A DNA stretch of 5,072 nucleotides from Treponema sp. (GTDB taxonomy: Bacteria > Spirochaetota > Spirochaetia > Treponematales > Breznakiellaceae). Location of the stretch: the NCBI GenBank assembly GCA_009785545.1, contig WQWD01000201.1:1-5072 (forward strand), read 5' to 3'. Each line of letters opens with the position of its first letter. The stretch's first letter is position 1. The notes below the pieces were generated by a model. The model ran no database searches and had not been told where the DNA came from. It saw nothing but the letters and a program-made list of their open reading frames with translations. Of this stretch, positions 4,825-5,072 are shown piece by piece. Both the position numbers and the translations under genes were made by a program.

Positions 4825-5072
4825 GTTATCCTTATCCTCACAGGGCTGTGGCGACGAACCGCAGTGCCGTCTCCTAGCCGACCACCACCATTACTTCCCC
4901 AAGCCCAAAGCTCGCCACTCGTCGTGATTACTAAATAGACAACCGCCGACAGGCGGCTTGCAAAAATCCCTGTCGGCTCGGGATGGTCGTGGCTTTCATC
5001 TACGGACGCTTTGGCGTCGCAGCATTGCCATCCACGCCATATTTCGCCGACACGGCTTTTCGCAAGCCGCCT
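4818..5072 (-). CDS. RCC1-repeat protein fragment, C-terminal end (partial, possibly degenerate)
   Basis: An 84-codon open frame enters from the window end and stops at 4820-4818. Its last 40 or so residues are one clear RCC1 beta-propeller repeat: VITTSGELWAWGSNGGG, then RLGDGTAVRRHSPVRI. Proteins with tandem repeats of this type are common, often secreted, in host-associated spirochaetes, and usually carry several copies. Here only one is visible. The preceding residues (WRGWQCCDAKASVDESHDHPEP and neighbours) do not resemble RCC1 and are encoded by a hairpin-rich stretch. No ATG, GTG or TTG lies in frame inside the window. It may be the true end of a longer gene, or an RCC1 scrap joined to a repeat element. 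It converges with the antitoxin gene. Confidence 0.5.
   Translation of the reverse strand, partial: RRLAKSRVGEIWRGWQCCDAKASVDESHDHPEPTGIFASRLSAVVYLVITTSGELWAWGSNGGGRLGDGTAVRRHSPVRIRITP
4944..5072. repeat. Cluster of inverted and direct repeats, possible dispersed structured element
   Basis: Several repeats nest here. GCCGACAGG (4945-4953) pairs with CCTGTCGGC (4969-4977). AGGCGGCTTGC (4951-4961) pairs with GCAAGCCGCCT (5062-5072), an 11-base perfect match reaching the window edge. GGATGG (4981-4986) pairs with CCATCC (5028-5033) around GACGC-TTTG-GCGTC (5005-5018). CGGCTT (5053-5058) pairs with AAGCCG (5064-5069). CGCCGACA occurs directly at 4944-4951 and 5045-5052, both shortly before CGGCTT. 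The element probably continues past the window. Confidence 0.5.

Noticed and set aside
4783..4830. Integron attC site downstream of the antitoxin (toxin-antitoxin cassettes occur in treponemal integrons)
   Set aside because: The hairpin lacks recognisable GTTRRRY and RYYYAAC core sites.

Overview
The window looks like chromosomal DNA of a spirochaete, most likely a Treponema-type bacterium. The evidence is an OmpA-domain protein with the GHTA-LAGTEEG variant I associate with treponemes, a large CHASE2-class III cyclase, and a degenerate RCC1 repeat. The genus is an inference from protein character, not from a marker gene.

Layout. Positions 1-1085 hold a minus-strand unit. An exported OmpA/MotB-domain protein (49-942, perhaps starting at an AUU codon at 984) is followed at once by the ribosome site and first 12 codons of a second gene that leaves the window at position 1. 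Positions 985-1085 are a compact divergent control region. A strong minus promoter (TTGACT-N17-TATAAT) and an extended -10 plus-strand promoter share the same -10 bases, and an A8 tract lies in the minus spacer. Positions 1086-3806 encode a 906-residue membrane adenylate cyclase: one N-terminal helix, a periplasmic CHASE2 sensor with a long helical insertion, three further helices, and a cytoplasmic class III catalytic domain with all key residues.

Positions 3807-4140 are AT-rich and have no intact gene, but they are not featureless. Read on the minus strand they hold a possible last strand of an outer-membrane beta-barrel ending in Phe-stop (4043-4093), a consensus promoter (TTGACA-N17-TAAAAT), and a strong ribosome site with GTG and a MKKLLIA start (3847) that runs antisense into the cyclase 3' end. 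I read this as the wreck of an older minus-strand locus, though antisense transcription is possible.

Positions 4141-4782 are an AT-rich toxin-antitoxin module with its own promoter and palindromic operator. The toxin (Gp49/HigB-like, RelE/ParE superfamily) is interrupted by one in-frame TAA at 4377, with the rest of the family's C-terminus still readable in the same frame. The HTH antitoxin is intact. The module therefore looks like a disarmed or orphaned antitoxin locus.

Positions 4783-5072 return to higher GC. They hold a minus-strand open frame ending in one clear RCC1 repeat, preceded by a segment dense in inverted repeats and running off the window end.

I did not find a wholly new system. 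The points most worth checking are the toxin nonsense codon, the shared -10 divergent promoter with its homopolymer, the orphan antisense promoter and start behind the cyclase, and the structured RCC1-linked repeat.
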